From Oscarella lobularis (lineage: Eukaryota; Porifera; Homoscleromorpha; Homosclerophorida; Oscarellidae): a DNA stretch of 64,000 nt. The number at the start of each line of letters is the position of its first letter. Within the stretch, counting starts at the first letter, position 1. Both the position numbers and the translations under genes were made by a program. The notes beneath the pieces are model-generated. The model saw nothing but the letters and a program-made list of their open reading frames with translations, made no database searches and was not told where the DNA came from. The stretch is from contig NC_089194.1 of NCBI RefSeq assembly GCF_947507565.1, positions 1,860,001 through 1,924,000 of the forward strand, given 5' to 3'. Below are positions 8,706 to 25,900 of the stretch, one piece after another.

Positions 8706-11589
8706 ATGGCGTATCCAGGCTATCCGCCCCCAGGAGGCTATCCACCGCCCGTCGGCGGTCAAGGTTATCCGCAACAGGGCGCTTATCCGCCACCGGGAGG
8801 AGCCGTTAGTCATTTATCGTCGAAATTCGACGTCAAACCGGTTTTCTCGCAGGGATATCCACCTGGACCTCCCGGAGGCGCCGGATATCCACCACCAGCA
8901 AGCGGATACCCCCCGCCGTCAGGAGGAGACCTCGGTTTCGGGGGCCCCCCAACGGGATACCCAGGAGCCCCGCCCCCCGCCGCCGGATATCCCCCTCCAG
9001 CTGGATATCCAGGAGCTCCACCAGCTCCAGGATACGGAGCTCCGCCGCCAGCCGCGGGATATCCGGGACAACAGCCATACGGAGACCAACAGCCGTACGG
9101 AGCTCCGCCTCCTGCCTCTGGTTACCCCCAGCAACCACCACCACCACCTGCACAACAACAAGGCTACGGTGGTTACCAGCAGCAACCGCCACAGCAGAGC
9201 TATCAAGCACCACAGCAGAGTTATCAGCAGCCTGCCTATGGGGCCCCACCCCCTCAAGGGGCCCCACTTCCTCAAGGGGCCCCACCCCCTCAAGGGGCCC
9301 CACCCCCTCAAGGGGCCCCACCCCCTCAGGGGGCCCCACCTCAACATCAAGGATATCAAGGAGGTCCACCTGCTCCTACGGGATATCCTCAGCAGACGCA
9401 GGTTGGTGCTCCAGGCGGACAAGGTGCTCCTGTTGCTCAAATGGCTTCCATGAGTCTGCAACAGCCAAAAGTAGAAATTAAATAACTTTTCCTATATATA
9501 GATATGACGTCATTGTTTCTAGACTCAAGGAACGATTAAAGCTGCTGCTCGTTTTGATGCGGAGTCCGATGCTGAATTATTGAGAAAGGCCATGAAAGGA
9601 ATGGGTAAGAAATTCAACATAATTGATTTTTTGATTTATTTTTTATTTTTGAGGCACGGACGAGGCCGCAATAATTTCGATTTTGACGCAGAGGAGCACA
9701 GCGCAACGAGTTCAAATTGGGCAAAAATTCAAACTGATATTTGGAAAAGATTTGATCAAGGAATTGAAATCGGAATTGAGCGGAAATTTTGAGGAATGTA
9801 TTCTCGCAATGATGCAGTCATCTGCCGATTATGACGCGCATTCTCTTCGTTCTGCTATGAAAGTAAATTTCAGTTTTTAAAAATTCGTTTTCAGTTTATC
9901 TTTCTTAGGGCGCTGGGACGGATGAAGAAGTTCTGATTGAAATATTGTGCAGTAGAACGAATCAAGTAAATTTAAAATATTCTCAGCTTTAAAATTTTTA
10001 TGCGGACGGCAACATCATCTCATGTTGCCGTCTCTTATACGGACGGTAACATCAGATGATGTTGCCTTCTCCCTATGCCTTTTGCCTTTTCCCTTTTGCC
10101 TTTTGCCTTTTCCCTTTGCCTTTTGCCTTCTCCCTTTTGCCTTTTGCCTTCTCCCTTTTGCCTTTTGCCTTCTCCCTTTTGCCTTTTGCCTTCTCCCTTT
10201 TGCCTTTTGCCTTCTCCCTTTTGCCTTTTGCCTTCTCCCTTTTGCCTTTTGCCTTCTCCCTTTTGCCTTTTGCCTTCTCCCTTTTGCCTTTTGCCTTCTC
10301 CCTTTTGCCTTTTGCCTTCTCCCTTTTGCCTTTTGCCTTCTCCCTTTGCCTTTTGCCTTCTCCCTTTTGCCTTTTGCCTTCTCCCTTTTGCCTTTTGCCT
10401 TCTCCCTTTGCCTTTTGCCTTCTCCCTTTTGCCTTTTGCCTTCTCCCTTTTTCCTTTTGCCTTCTCCCTTTTGCCTTTTGCCTTCTCCCTTTTGCCTTTT
10501 GTTTTCTCCCTTTTTCCTTTTGCCTTCTCCTTTTTGCCTTTTGCCTTCTCCCTTTTGCCTTTTGCCTTCTCCCTTTTTCCTTTTGCCTTCTCCCTTTTGC
10601 CTTTTGCCTTCTCCCTTTTGCCTTTTGCCTTCTGTCTTTTGATCCCTCTCAAATAACTGTTAATTTCTAAAGGAAATCGAGGAAATCAAGGCAGCATACA
10701 AAAGCCGTAAGTAACTCTGCAAAATTCCTAAGAACAAGCCAAAAATTCGATGCTTTATGTTTAGGTTATAAGAGAAACTTGGAGAAGGATTGTGTGAGTG
10801 AAACGAGTGGCCATTTCAAACGTCTTCTCGTGTCTCTATGCCAGGTTTCACATTTTCCCTCATATTTCTTAGTTCTTAATTATTTTTCGCAGGGCAATCG
10901 AGATGAATCGACCACAGTCGACGTGGCAAAGGCGAAGAAAGAAGCCAATGACTTGTATCAGGTATTTAGACATTTTTCTCTATATTAAATTATTGATTTA
11001 ATATTGATTAGGCTGGTGAAAAGAAGTGGGGCACCGATGAATCAAGATTCAACGTCATTTTGGCGTCTCGCAGCTATCCTCAGCTGAGAGCAACCTTCAA
11101 TGAATATCTGACCGTTAGTTTAGTGTTTAGGGGTTCTTATACCTAATTTATTTATTTATTTTAGATGGCTCAGCGTGATATTCTCAATAGTATTGACAGG
11201 GAGATGTCCGGGGATTTGAAGGAGGGATTCAAAGCAGTCGGTTTGTTTTTTATGTTTATGTGGTTATGTATCGAAATTTGGGTTTTTTTTTCTATAGTCA
11301 AAGTGGCGCGTAATCCTTCGGAATACTTTGCGGAGAGAATCTATCGCAGCATGAAGGGTTTGGGGACCGACGACTCGACGCTGATTCGCTGCATCGTTTC
11401 CAGATCTGAGGTAATTTTTTTTTTACGATTTTTAATGGGTTATGTTATGTTTTTTTTGAATAGATCGATCTCGTTCAAATCAAGACAATCTTTGTTCAGA
11501 AATACAACAAGACGATCCATAAGTGGATATCTGGCGAATGCAGCGGAGACTACAAAAGGGTTTTGCAGGCAATTGTCGGTCTCAACTAA
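8706..11589 (+). CDS. Annexin with Pro/Gly/Tyr-rich N-terminus (A7/A11-like)
   Basis: Exon 1 (8706-9470) encodes a 255-residue disordered head of GYPPP, GYPGAPP and GAPPPQ repeats, similar to annexins A7 and A11. The core follows in about ten exons: repeat 1 ([15 protein letters not shown], exon 2 from 9523), repeat 2 ([17 protein letters not shown]), repeat 3 ([20 protein letters not shown]) and repeat 4 ([20 protein letters not shown]), ending LQAIVGLN. GxGTD loops with downstream acidic residues are type II calcium sites; repeat 3 has KKWGTD in place of KGxGTD. Annexins bind acidic membranes in a calcium-dependent way; the head may bind ALG-2-type EF-hand proteins. The intron 9966-10672 is filled by a minisatellite. 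Only 115 bp separate it from the RhoGAP stop. Confidence 0.92.
9240..9339 (+). repeat. 18-bp coding tandem repeat in annexin head
   Basis: Five to six near-perfect copies of GGGGCCCCACCCCCTCAA encode GAPPPQ units. One copy differs (ACTTCC, giving GAPLPQ). The near-identity at third positions suggests recent expansion. Confidence 0.9.
10006..10066. repeat. Two short hairpins beside the minisatellite
   Basis: ACGGCAACAT and ATGTTGCCGT form a perfect 10-bp inverted repeat (10006-10031). A second near-perfect one, GGTAACATCA/TGATGTTGCC, is at 10045-10066. The two hairpins are diverged direct copies of each other. This may be a tiny mobile-element remnant or the seed of the adjacent array. Confidence 0.6.
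10067..10640. repeat. 21-bp minisatellite in annexin intron
   Basis: The array consists of about 27 units built from three heptamers, TTTTGCC TTTTGCC TTCTCCC, with scattered variants (TTTTTCC, one-base losses, GTTTTC). It contains almost no A on the plus strand. Because the unit is a multiple of three without stops, it reads open in all three plus frames and one minus frame; these are not genes. It occupies most of the 707-bp intron 9966-10672. Confidence 0.97.
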
Positions 11590-11783
11590 ACTGATTGGAC
11601 TATTTTTTTTCGTGTGCTTTTGTGTCCGTATCTATGCAATGCTTCCGGGGCTTTTTACGAAGAGCACGTGCACGCCTTCTTGTAATCACATGATTGTTCG
11701 TCACCCACGCAAACAATTCTCGCCACCCACCGCAAGGAGAGGAGTTCAAGACGCCATTCTTTTGTCACCCAGATTGCAGCGAC

Positions 11784-13880
11784 ATGGAGAGTCGAACGTC
11801 GGACGCCTTCAATCCTTTCAGCGACGACTTTTCGCGTTTCGACGCCGAAATGATATCGAAAGTCGTCGCCCAGTCGTCGGATGCTGTCGCTTCGACGGCG
11901 TCGACGTCGAACGCTGCAAACGGCGCTCTGCTAAACGCTTCGTCGTTTGCACGGAGCTCGCAAACGAATTGGGTCACTTTCGACGATGACGATCCTAAAG
12001 ACTCTCTTACGGCTGCCGTAACGAGCGAAAACAAGGTCAATTGGGCGTTGACCAGCGAAACGCCGACGCTGGCAGCTCGAGAGAGCGTGCAAGATCGAGA
12101 ATTCGAATGGAAAGTCTATTGCAAGTTGAGACGCTCGAAAAAGAGCGATCCGTGGGTTCCCGTATATATGACACTACACGAATCGACTCTAACATTGAAG
12201 CGCTGCAGCGAAGATCGTCTTCTCGCCGCTGCAACAAAGACTCCGACGACAGCGGAAACGAAGGAAACGAAGGAAACGAACGGAATGGAAGAGATTTCTC
12301 TCAACGATGACGATGACGTAGACGACGACCCGGATAACGACATTTTACCCTATCACGAAATCGAACTCGTTCACGAAATGGCATTCACGCCGATAATCGT
12401 ACGCAAAACGACGAAAAAATGGAAATGTCATTCGGTGAAATTGCGCTACAACGAATACGAAGAAAAACGCTCCCTTTTCGCTCTCTTCCAACGCGATCAC
12501 GTGAAAAAATCGACGACTCTACTCAAACTCGTCCACGACGATCCCTTTCTCCTTCGACGTCTCGTCGACTCGGTTTCCACGACGATACGCGAACTTCCCG
12601 CCGTCGTCAAGGAATCGACGACTTCCGTGTATCGAATCAACGAAATATTCGTCGAATTTCACGAGAATTGCGACGTGGAAGCGCGATGGAATGGAAAGCC
12701 CATTTCCCAAGGGGGCGTGGATCGCGTACGCGTTCGCGCCTTTTTAAGTTTATCGCCTGATTGTCGTCTCATTCTCAATGATCGAGAAGCGGATGAGATT
12801 CAAAGTGCGAGCGGTTTTCTGCCGCCCGGACGCGCCGTTTTTCTACGCGACGTCGTTCTTCATCCGTGCTGCGATCGCGACGCGTTCTATTCCCATCGTA
12901 TCGTTCGTTTTCGTCCGCTCAACGCCGTTAATTTCGATTTGATGCAGTTTCGCACGAAGCCGCTCTGTCCGCCGCCGCTTGTCGCTCGCGTTCAAATGAA
13001 AATGGATAAGTTTGCTGTCACTTTAACTGTCGTTCTCGAAAAGGGAAAGACGATTAGTCATGCTCTTCATTTTTCGAATGTCGTGCTCAAGTTTCCCGTG
13101 CCCTCCGCTTGGGCGTGTTTGTTTGTCAAGGCGACGCGTCTCGGCAAGAAGAAATCTGTCAAATCGTATCGACGAATGGGAATTCGGCTCTCCTTAGCCT
13201 CCGATTCTTGTCAAATTCAAGCCAATGTCGGTCGTGCGAAGTACGAGCCGGAATTTGGTGCTCTTGCTTGGAGAATTGGCTCTCTACCTGGAGGTCCCGT
13301 CTTAGAAACGAAAGATAGGCCTACAATGAGCTGTCAGTTGCAACTGCATCAAGGTAGGTAGAAGCCTTAGACTATAATTTTTTATTATACGTATAGAGGG
13401 GATGCATGCAGGGACCCAATTAGAAGTCCACACGTAACTATTGCTAGTGTAGGCCTAGTCTAATAGTGGCGTCATATAGTAGAATCTCACGTACAGGTGG
13501 AGACCCAATCTCGTTTTTTTCTTAGGCATTTATATAGGCAGGATCTGAAGTCTACAGTGTAACTAGGTCTTATGCACTGTTGAAGAGTTAGGAACCTAAT
13601 AGTCGTGCGCGGAAGATAATTGTCTAACTTTTAGCCATAGCTAATACAGGTGGGGACTGACTCGATTTAATTTTGTTTTTCTTTCTTCTTAGATATGTAT
13701 AGGCCGGATCCTAAGGCGATCGAAGTGGAATTGGATTACGACGTTCCCATGTTTATGGCTTCGGATTTGAGAGTACGGGGTATTCGCGTGCAGACGCTCA
13801 ATCGACGTCATCCCGAGAGAAGACCGGCCAAGTACGTTCAATACAACACTCACTATCATCATCGAATCGTATCAAAATAG
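11784..13880 (+). CDS. Stonin-type endocytic adaptor (mu-homology domain)
   Basis: Two exons: 11784-13353 and 13693-13880 (phase 1). The N-terminus has an NPF motif at residues 10-12 ([10 protein letters not shown]), an EH-domain ligand typical of stonins, then acidic and Ser/Thr-rich sequence. A stonin-homology region follows ([19 protein letters not shown]...[14 protein letters not shown]). The C-terminal half is a mu-adaptin-like domain ([56 protein letters not shown]), ending with [19 protein letters not shown] and [12 protein letters not shown]. Stonins sort synaptotagmin-like cargo into clathrin vesicles with AP-2. An in-frame Met at 11694 exists but lacks family-like sequence. Stonin-2 versus -1 orthology cannot be decided by eye. 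Confidence 0.82.
13354..13692 (+). other. Stonin intron with degenerate copy of its own 3' splice region
   Basis: This 339-bp intron holds a decayed duplicate: AGGTGGAGACCCAATCTCG...TTAGGCATTTATATAGGCAGGATCTGAAG (13495-13540 region) resembles the true acceptor region AGGTGGGGACTGACTCGA...TTAGATATGTATAGGCCGGATCC (from about 13649). No other feature was seen. Confidence 0.55.
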
Positions 13881-14031
13881 AGAAACGATATTTTTTAGTC
13901 TTATTATAGAGTCTTTTAGATCATCTATTTTCCTTTGACGTTTCATTTCCGGTCTCGGCGCACGCGCATTGCGAGACGTAGGTGTTAGCTACGTACGTTG
14001 TCACAAAACGAGTGGAACACGCGAAAGATCG

Positions 14032-16472
14032 ATGCTTCCGCTTTCGTCTCTTCTTCTAACTCTTCTCGCGGCGTCGTCGAAGACGCGAGCGTCGGAAAAT
14101 GCGATAGATTGTTCGAAATACTGCGAAATAACGACGAGTCTATATACAACAACGGTGAAATGCCTTGGACCCAATGACGTTCCGCTGACGCGAATCCCCT
14201 ACGAATGCATTCCATCGAACACGACTAGCCTGTAAGATGACGATCGAGTCGAATATTTTTTTCGATGCATTTTTTGAGCATGCGTTATCGTTGTCAGGGA
14301 AATGACGTGGCACTCGCTTAGAGAATTGCCAGCAAAGGCGTTTGAGAATTTGTCTGCCATCGAAGACTTGTAAAACAGATCCGGGGGGTATTTTTAATTT
14401 TCTAATTTTTTAATTAATAAGGCAACTAAAGTATTGCGAAATTGAGACTATACATCCAACTGCTTTTCAAAATTTAACAAATTTACATACGCTGTAAGTG
14501 GAAGCTTAGATATGTACATACTTTTCTTATTTATTTATTCTAAAGGAATTTGAGGTCAAGTAATATCCGCGAAATTTCAGCGGATCATTTCAAGGGTCTG
14601 ACAGAACTTAATTCTATGTGAGTAAATGATTTCAAGTCAGCTACTAAAACTAATCTTGCTTCTAAAAGAAATTTAGATGGGAATGAATTGACTAGATTGG
14701 ATGATTTTACCTTTGTGGATGCCTGTACACTGCGTACACTGTAAGAAAAGTGATCCAATCATTGTTATCATTATGATTGAACGTATTTTAGCCGTCTCAA
14801 TGACAATCCCATAAAAAGCTTGGGACCAAACGTCTTTGCTGGAACACAGCTGGAAGCTCTGTAAGAACCACGCGCTAATATTATTAATCCTTGTTTAATT
14901 AATTATTTTCATTATAGGACTTTACGCAATACAAAAATCTCGTCTCTACCCACGGTAGGAATATCAAAAATGAAGGAGATAAACGTGGCAAAGGTACCCA
15001 GCTTGCACGACTTTCCCAGCCAATCAGCGTGGCCCAACATTGAATTTATCACTCTCACCTATCCAAGTCATTGTTGCCAGTACAAAGACGCCATACAAGA
15101 ACCAGTCACACTAACACTCAATGAGAGCCTACCATCTATAAGTATTAATGAGCGACGAAGTCTTAGTGCTCAAAAGATTTGCAGTCTAAATGATGGTATT
15201 GTGATAATTACACCGATTCTTGCAACGCCCCTCCCGGGAGTTGAAAGATCTACACCCGCTCCTCAATTGGTCAGTTGTTCACCGCAACCGGACGTCTTTA
15301 ATTCATGTCAAGACATCATGGGATGGTGGCCGTTACGCATTGCCGTTTGGATTGTAATTATTCTTAATATCTGCGGAAATCTCGCCGTCATTGTCTCCTT
15401 CGTATCGGCCTATCGACGCTTCAACGCCGTGCGTCTTCTTCTCACAAACATGGCTTTTGCGGATTTATGTATGGGCTTGTATCTTTTCACAATTGCCGTC
15501 GCCGACGCGGCGACGTTCAATGAGTACGTCAATCACGCGGTGGAATGGAAAACGGGAGGCGGTTGCGCATTCGCCGGCTTTCTAACCGTTTTCGCTAGCG
15601 AATTATCACTTTACACACTCGTCACAATAACGGTCGAACGACTCTATCGTTTACACTACGCAATGTATGCAAAACGAATTAACATGAAACAGGCTTCCGT
15701 TGTTGTTCTTATTGGGTGGATCTTCGCTACGCTCATGGCTCTTCTGCCTCTTGTTGGCGTCAGTGACTACACCGTTAGTGCCATATGTCTTCCTTTTGAT
15801 ATTGAAGGCGGTGGCTTGGGCTATGTGACCTTTCTCTTGATTATCAACGGTCTCGCTTTTCTGCTCATTCTTCTCGCCTACGTCTACTTGTTCTACAGCG
15901 TAACGGGCGGACAATTTCAATCTCGCAAACAGGAAGCGTCTGTTTTTCGACGAATGGCTATTCTTGTCACTGTCGACTTTCTCTGTTGGTGTCCTATCAT
16001 TATTATTGGTCTCGTCGCCGCTCACGGCGGCGTTCCTATTTCTCTCGGAGCGGCCAAAGTGATCATGGTTTTTATCTATCCGCTCAACGCCTGCGCCAAT
16101 CCGTTTCTCTACGCTATATTCACGCGTCAATTCAAACGCGATTTTTTCGAATTTTGGTTCGTTCGTTGCGGTCTTTTCGAGGCGCAGTATCGGAAGGTTT
16201 TGGCGCGCAGTCAACCGTCGGTGCGACGCGGTACGCAAACGTCGCGAATCGGATCGTCGGAAAGTCGTAGAGGAAAACGCGTGCGCCGACCCGATAGGCC
16301 GTCCCAATGGTCCATGGGAACGAATTTGTCATTGGCTCCGATGTCGTCGAAAATTGATTCGGAGCATAGCGGAACGGATGTTTTTGATAATTCTAATCAT
16401 CACGATAATGATGGGGATCACGAGAAAAAGAGAAAGGTCAATTTTACAGACGTTGGACACGCTGACGTCTGA
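14032..16472 (+). CDS. Leucine-rich-repeat GPCR, glycoprotein-hormone-receptor-like (type A LGR)
   Basis: A signal peptide (MLPLSSLLLTLLAAS) and Cys cap (NAIDCSKYC) lie in exon 1 (14032-~14232). Five ~70-bp exons each carry one LRR (for example LRELPAKAFENLSAIEDL, GLTELNSI, LNDNPIKSLGPNVF), with the uniform phase typical of LGR/FSHR genes. The last exon (~14918-16472) has the hinge and seven TM helices: NICGNLAVIVSFV (TM1), NMAFADLCMGLYL (TM2), WKTGGGCAFAGF, FASELSLYTLVTITVERL (TM3, ERL in place of ERW), ICLPFDIEGG, FLCWCPIIIIGL (TM6), PLNACANPFLYAIFTRQFKR (TM7). These blocks closely match LHCGR/FSHR-type receptors rather than LGR4-6 or relaxin receptors. Fewer LRRs than vertebrate homologs are visible. 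The cytoplasmic tail is Ser/Arg-rich. Confidence 0.88.
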
Positions 16473-16696
16473 GAAAGAAATGCGCACTTGACTAGCCAAT
16501 TATTTATCTCATCACGTGCTGTCTAGTTTTTAGATATTAGATATTAGATCATAGATACCCCGAGGCGCCGGGACATCGTTAGGGAGGGAGTCTACGGGCT
16601 TCCGTCGTCACGTGGTCGTGTTCTATCATCCTTTCGCTAGTGTAAGGGGAGAAAAGGGATCGAAAGTCGGCGAATTGTCATCGAAACGTGGCTAGA

Positions 16697-20381
<3,685 letters not shown>

Positions 20382-20749
20382 AGATTATTATTATTGGTGA
20401 TTTGATGTTTTCGGTTTTTTCCCCCCTCTCGCTCATTTCTCTGTCCTCTTCTCTCTCTTTCCTTGCAACAGTGTAGCTAGATGGACTTGCCAAGGGCTTT
20501 TTTTGAATATACGTATACTCAATTATATATATCTTCAAGAAAAACCTTCAGTACCCAATAGCTACCTAATCTCTCTCCTCAATCAATCAGTCAATCAAAC
20601 ATTTAATTAATTCCTTCCTTAATTTAACGTGACTTTGCTTTTTTCAGCTAATAGAGGGAAGATGATCCATTTTCCTCTTATGATCTTCTTTACGTTCTAT
20701 TTCAAAAACGTAAGAAAGAAAACCTTATTAATTAATTAAGAAATTAATT
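20382..20749. other. Spacer between convergent MAP4K and CDKL genes
   Basis: This 368-bp stretch holds no gene that I can support. It is T/C-rich (CCCCCCTCTCGCTC, TCTTCTCTCTCTTTCC) with ATTA runs near 20600 and 20730. Both 3' UTRs must lie here. Confidence 0.5.
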
Positions 20750-22848
<2,099 letters not shown>

Positions 22849-22849
22849 C

Positions 22850-22874
22850 GTGACGTAATATCGCACGTGCGACC
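22850..22874 (+). promoter_or_regulatory. Promoter cassette of array gene A
   Basis: TGACGTAA (bZIP/CRE-like) is followed after five bases by CACGTG (E-box), ~75 bp before the ATG. The same pair at the same spacing precedes the other array genes, followed by a shared leader (CGTGTCTTAGGGG, then GTGCACAGTACGGATCTGAG). Confidence 0.65.
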
Positions 22875-22948
22875 TTTTCATCTCGTCGTGTCTTAGGGGT
22901 GGAGTGCACAGTACGGATCTGAGCGAGCTACGCGACGCACGGCTTGAG

Positions 22949-25900
22949 ATGTTGCGAGTTTTCTTCTTTGTTCTGATTGCGACTGGAACTGCTATTGGAC
23001 TCTCTCAAGTGGACGACAGTCAATGCCATGGCCTCTTGGACTGGACGATCGTAAAACCCAAAGCTCATTTGGGTGACTCACCTTTTAATTCCCAAACGGT
23101 GGCTCTGAATGCAGTTGACGGAGTCGTTCCGGGAAATGGAGAGTTCAATAAATGCGCAATTACAAAAGATTACGGCACGCCAGAGAAGAAATCTCTGACT
23201 ATTGATCTTCACCGGACTTATCTGATATCATCAATAAAAACGTACCTGAGGCAAAACCATAGAGCTGCCTGGCAGAATGGGCTTAGAGTCTATGTTGGAC
23301 CAAACAATAATACCCATGAAGGAAATACTCAGTGTGGATTAGCATACACCTACCAAAATGAGAATCATGGACCTGTATTTAACTGTTCGCCTCCAGTTAG
23401 AGGACGATTTGTATTTCTTCTCAAAAGCAATACCAGGAGGTTCGGTGTGCAGGTGTGTGAAGTTGCAGTGAAAGGTGAGCACATACTCATTGCATTCGAT
23501 TTCATTTTATGTTATTGATTAATATTATTTAGTGGTGACATTTGACCGGCTTCCTTCTCTTCCAAACGCTTGTTCTCATCACGCATCGCTGAATACAACG
23601 GTCACCTATCATTGTGAAGAAGGCTATGTGGCAGATGGAGGAAAGGCTACTAGCACTTGCCTAGAAAATGGAACATGGTCTCAGCCATCTCTAAATTGCA
23701 GTATGAAATAGAATCTATTTACCATCAATGTCAATTTTGTTTCTTTGCAGGAAAACAATGTCCACTTCCTCCACCCAAGCCTGAAGAGCTATCGTTTAGG
23801 GGAACCTGGAGGAATATAACCGCTCTCTATGCCTGTCCCTATGGAAAGGGTCCTATGCATCAATTAATATTATGCGGAGAAGATGGTCAATGGATTGAGA
23901 ATTTTGAACCATGTGAAGGTGTGAAACACACTACTGGTAATTGTACTATATATACTATATATTGTGTTTTTTTAACAGTTCTCTTCTGCCCTAACGTTTT
24001 CTTGCCTTTGCCCCCGTTGACTCTATCAATTGAGGAAAACGAGAACGTTATTGGAAGCAAAAGGAATTACAGTTGCAATGACAGATGCTACAAACTGCAT
24101 GGAAAGGCAAGTCAGACATGCGTTTATTCATTAGACAGACGCCATGCTGTTTGGTCTTCTGAAGTACCAACGTGTCAAAGTAACGTTTGTCATTTCCAGA
24201 TAGTCGAGTTACGAATTTTTTATTGCAGAAATTGAATGCCACCTGGCTCCTATCCTAAGCTTTGCTACTTCAACCGTGGATTCAACAACATGTGGAGGAA
24301 CAGCCACTTATAAGTGTGTGGAAGGCTACGAAATGGTTGGCAGCCCAAACGTAACTTGTTCAACAAATGGCCAATGGGTAGAAAGGCCTTCTTGCGAACG
24401 TGAGTTCTTGATAACCTTGAAGGCGGTTTATAATATATTTCTTTACACAATAGCCGTTAGTTGTCCTTCTCCAGTTAAAGGCTCAGCTCAGCTCCAGACT
24501 AACAGCTCTGATTTCACGTATTCAACCGTAATTCAGTTCAGTTGCAAGTCCAGGGTGAGAGTTGTTGTGGGAAGTAAAACAAGCCAATGTTTATCAAATG
24601 GAACGTGGTCACATGAGCCTCCAAAGTGCAAACGTAAGGCCAATCGTGCGAGAGATGGAACAGTTAGAAATATTTTTATTAGGGCCATTCTGTATATTCA
24701 AGCCACGTTTATTGCTAAACATGGTTGTGGAATTTGAAGATAACAAGAACGAGACAAAGATTTATGCTGACGGCAGGAAAGTTAAATTTTCTTGCAAAGA
24801 AGGCTACGAACTTGACGGCCAACAAATAGTCAACTGTACGTCAAATGGAATCTCAATTATTGGGCAGTGGAATTCACCTTTTCCTACTTGCAAAAGTATT
24901 TATACGCATGAACTATGAAGAAAGCTGTTTGTTTACCTTGTTGACTTTAGAAATTACTTGTGGAGATGAATCGCTCTTGCTTCAAAACTTGAAACGAGTC
25001 AATGACATGGGGACTGAATACAATGCTACAGCGATCTATAAATGTGATACAGGCTATAATCCCAAAACTCTACAGAAATTTAGATGTGGGTTAAAAGGAA
25101 CGTGGGAAGCAGTGAAAAAACAAGAAGAGTGTTCACGTACTGTTATTAAAACGGACTAAACCATAAAACACTAACTTTTCTTTTAGCTGTTGACTGTGGA
25201 AAACCTAATGATCCTCTCAATGGATATCATAAAAAGCTCTCTGAATACACATTCAAGGTTGAAGTAGAATTTGCTTGCTACCATGGATACAAGCTTAAAG
25301 GACAAAACACGTCTATTTGTAAAGCAGCAGGGAACTGGAAACCTCCGTCTCCACCAAAATGCAAAGGTAGAAAATCAATTAAGTTTACGTCATGCTAACT
25401 AATTAGAAAATTTTAGTGATGAGGTGCTCTGAGTTGGATCCACCTGAGTTTGGAGCAGTTCAATTAGAAGGACGAAACGTAAACGACACGGCAAAATTCA
25501 TGTGCAATAGCGGTTATGATTTGGTTGGAAATGAAACTTTGACTTGCAAAGTTATCAATAAAGGCGCTTCGTGGTCTCATGTACCTCCAACGTGTAAACG
25601 TAAGGTTGTTCTTTTTCTATTTACAAAGTTCTGAATTCCTTTTTGTGTAGCTAAAACATGCATCAGACCACGTGTGCCTGGAAATGGGACAGTAATTGGA
25701 GAAGACTTTCACTATCCAAACACAATTGAATTTAGATGCAATCAGGGATACGTACTTACTCCTGCGCCGAAGTCGGTTTGGAAATGCAGCGAAAACGGAA
25801 AGTGGAAAGATAATGATAAAAGAGAGGCGAAGTTTCCAACTTGTGAACGTAAGTTTCAAAGTTAGCTATTACATATGATTTAAACTACGTGCACATTTAG

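Noticed and set aside
8833-9461. Long minus-strand frames opposite the annexin first exon
   Set aside because: They mirror the repetitive GYPPP/GAPPPQ coding repeats; no independent start context, splice or family signal.
10022-10670. Several ~200-residue open frames (AFCLLPF-type and KGKREKA-type) over the minisatellite
   Set aside because: They arise because the 21-bp repeat is a multiple of three and stop-free in most frames; the region is an intron of the annexin gene.
11165-11989. Long frame running from the annexin last exons into the stonin 5' region
   Set aside because: It crosses annexin introns and the annexin stop at 11589 in another frame; a chance open frame.
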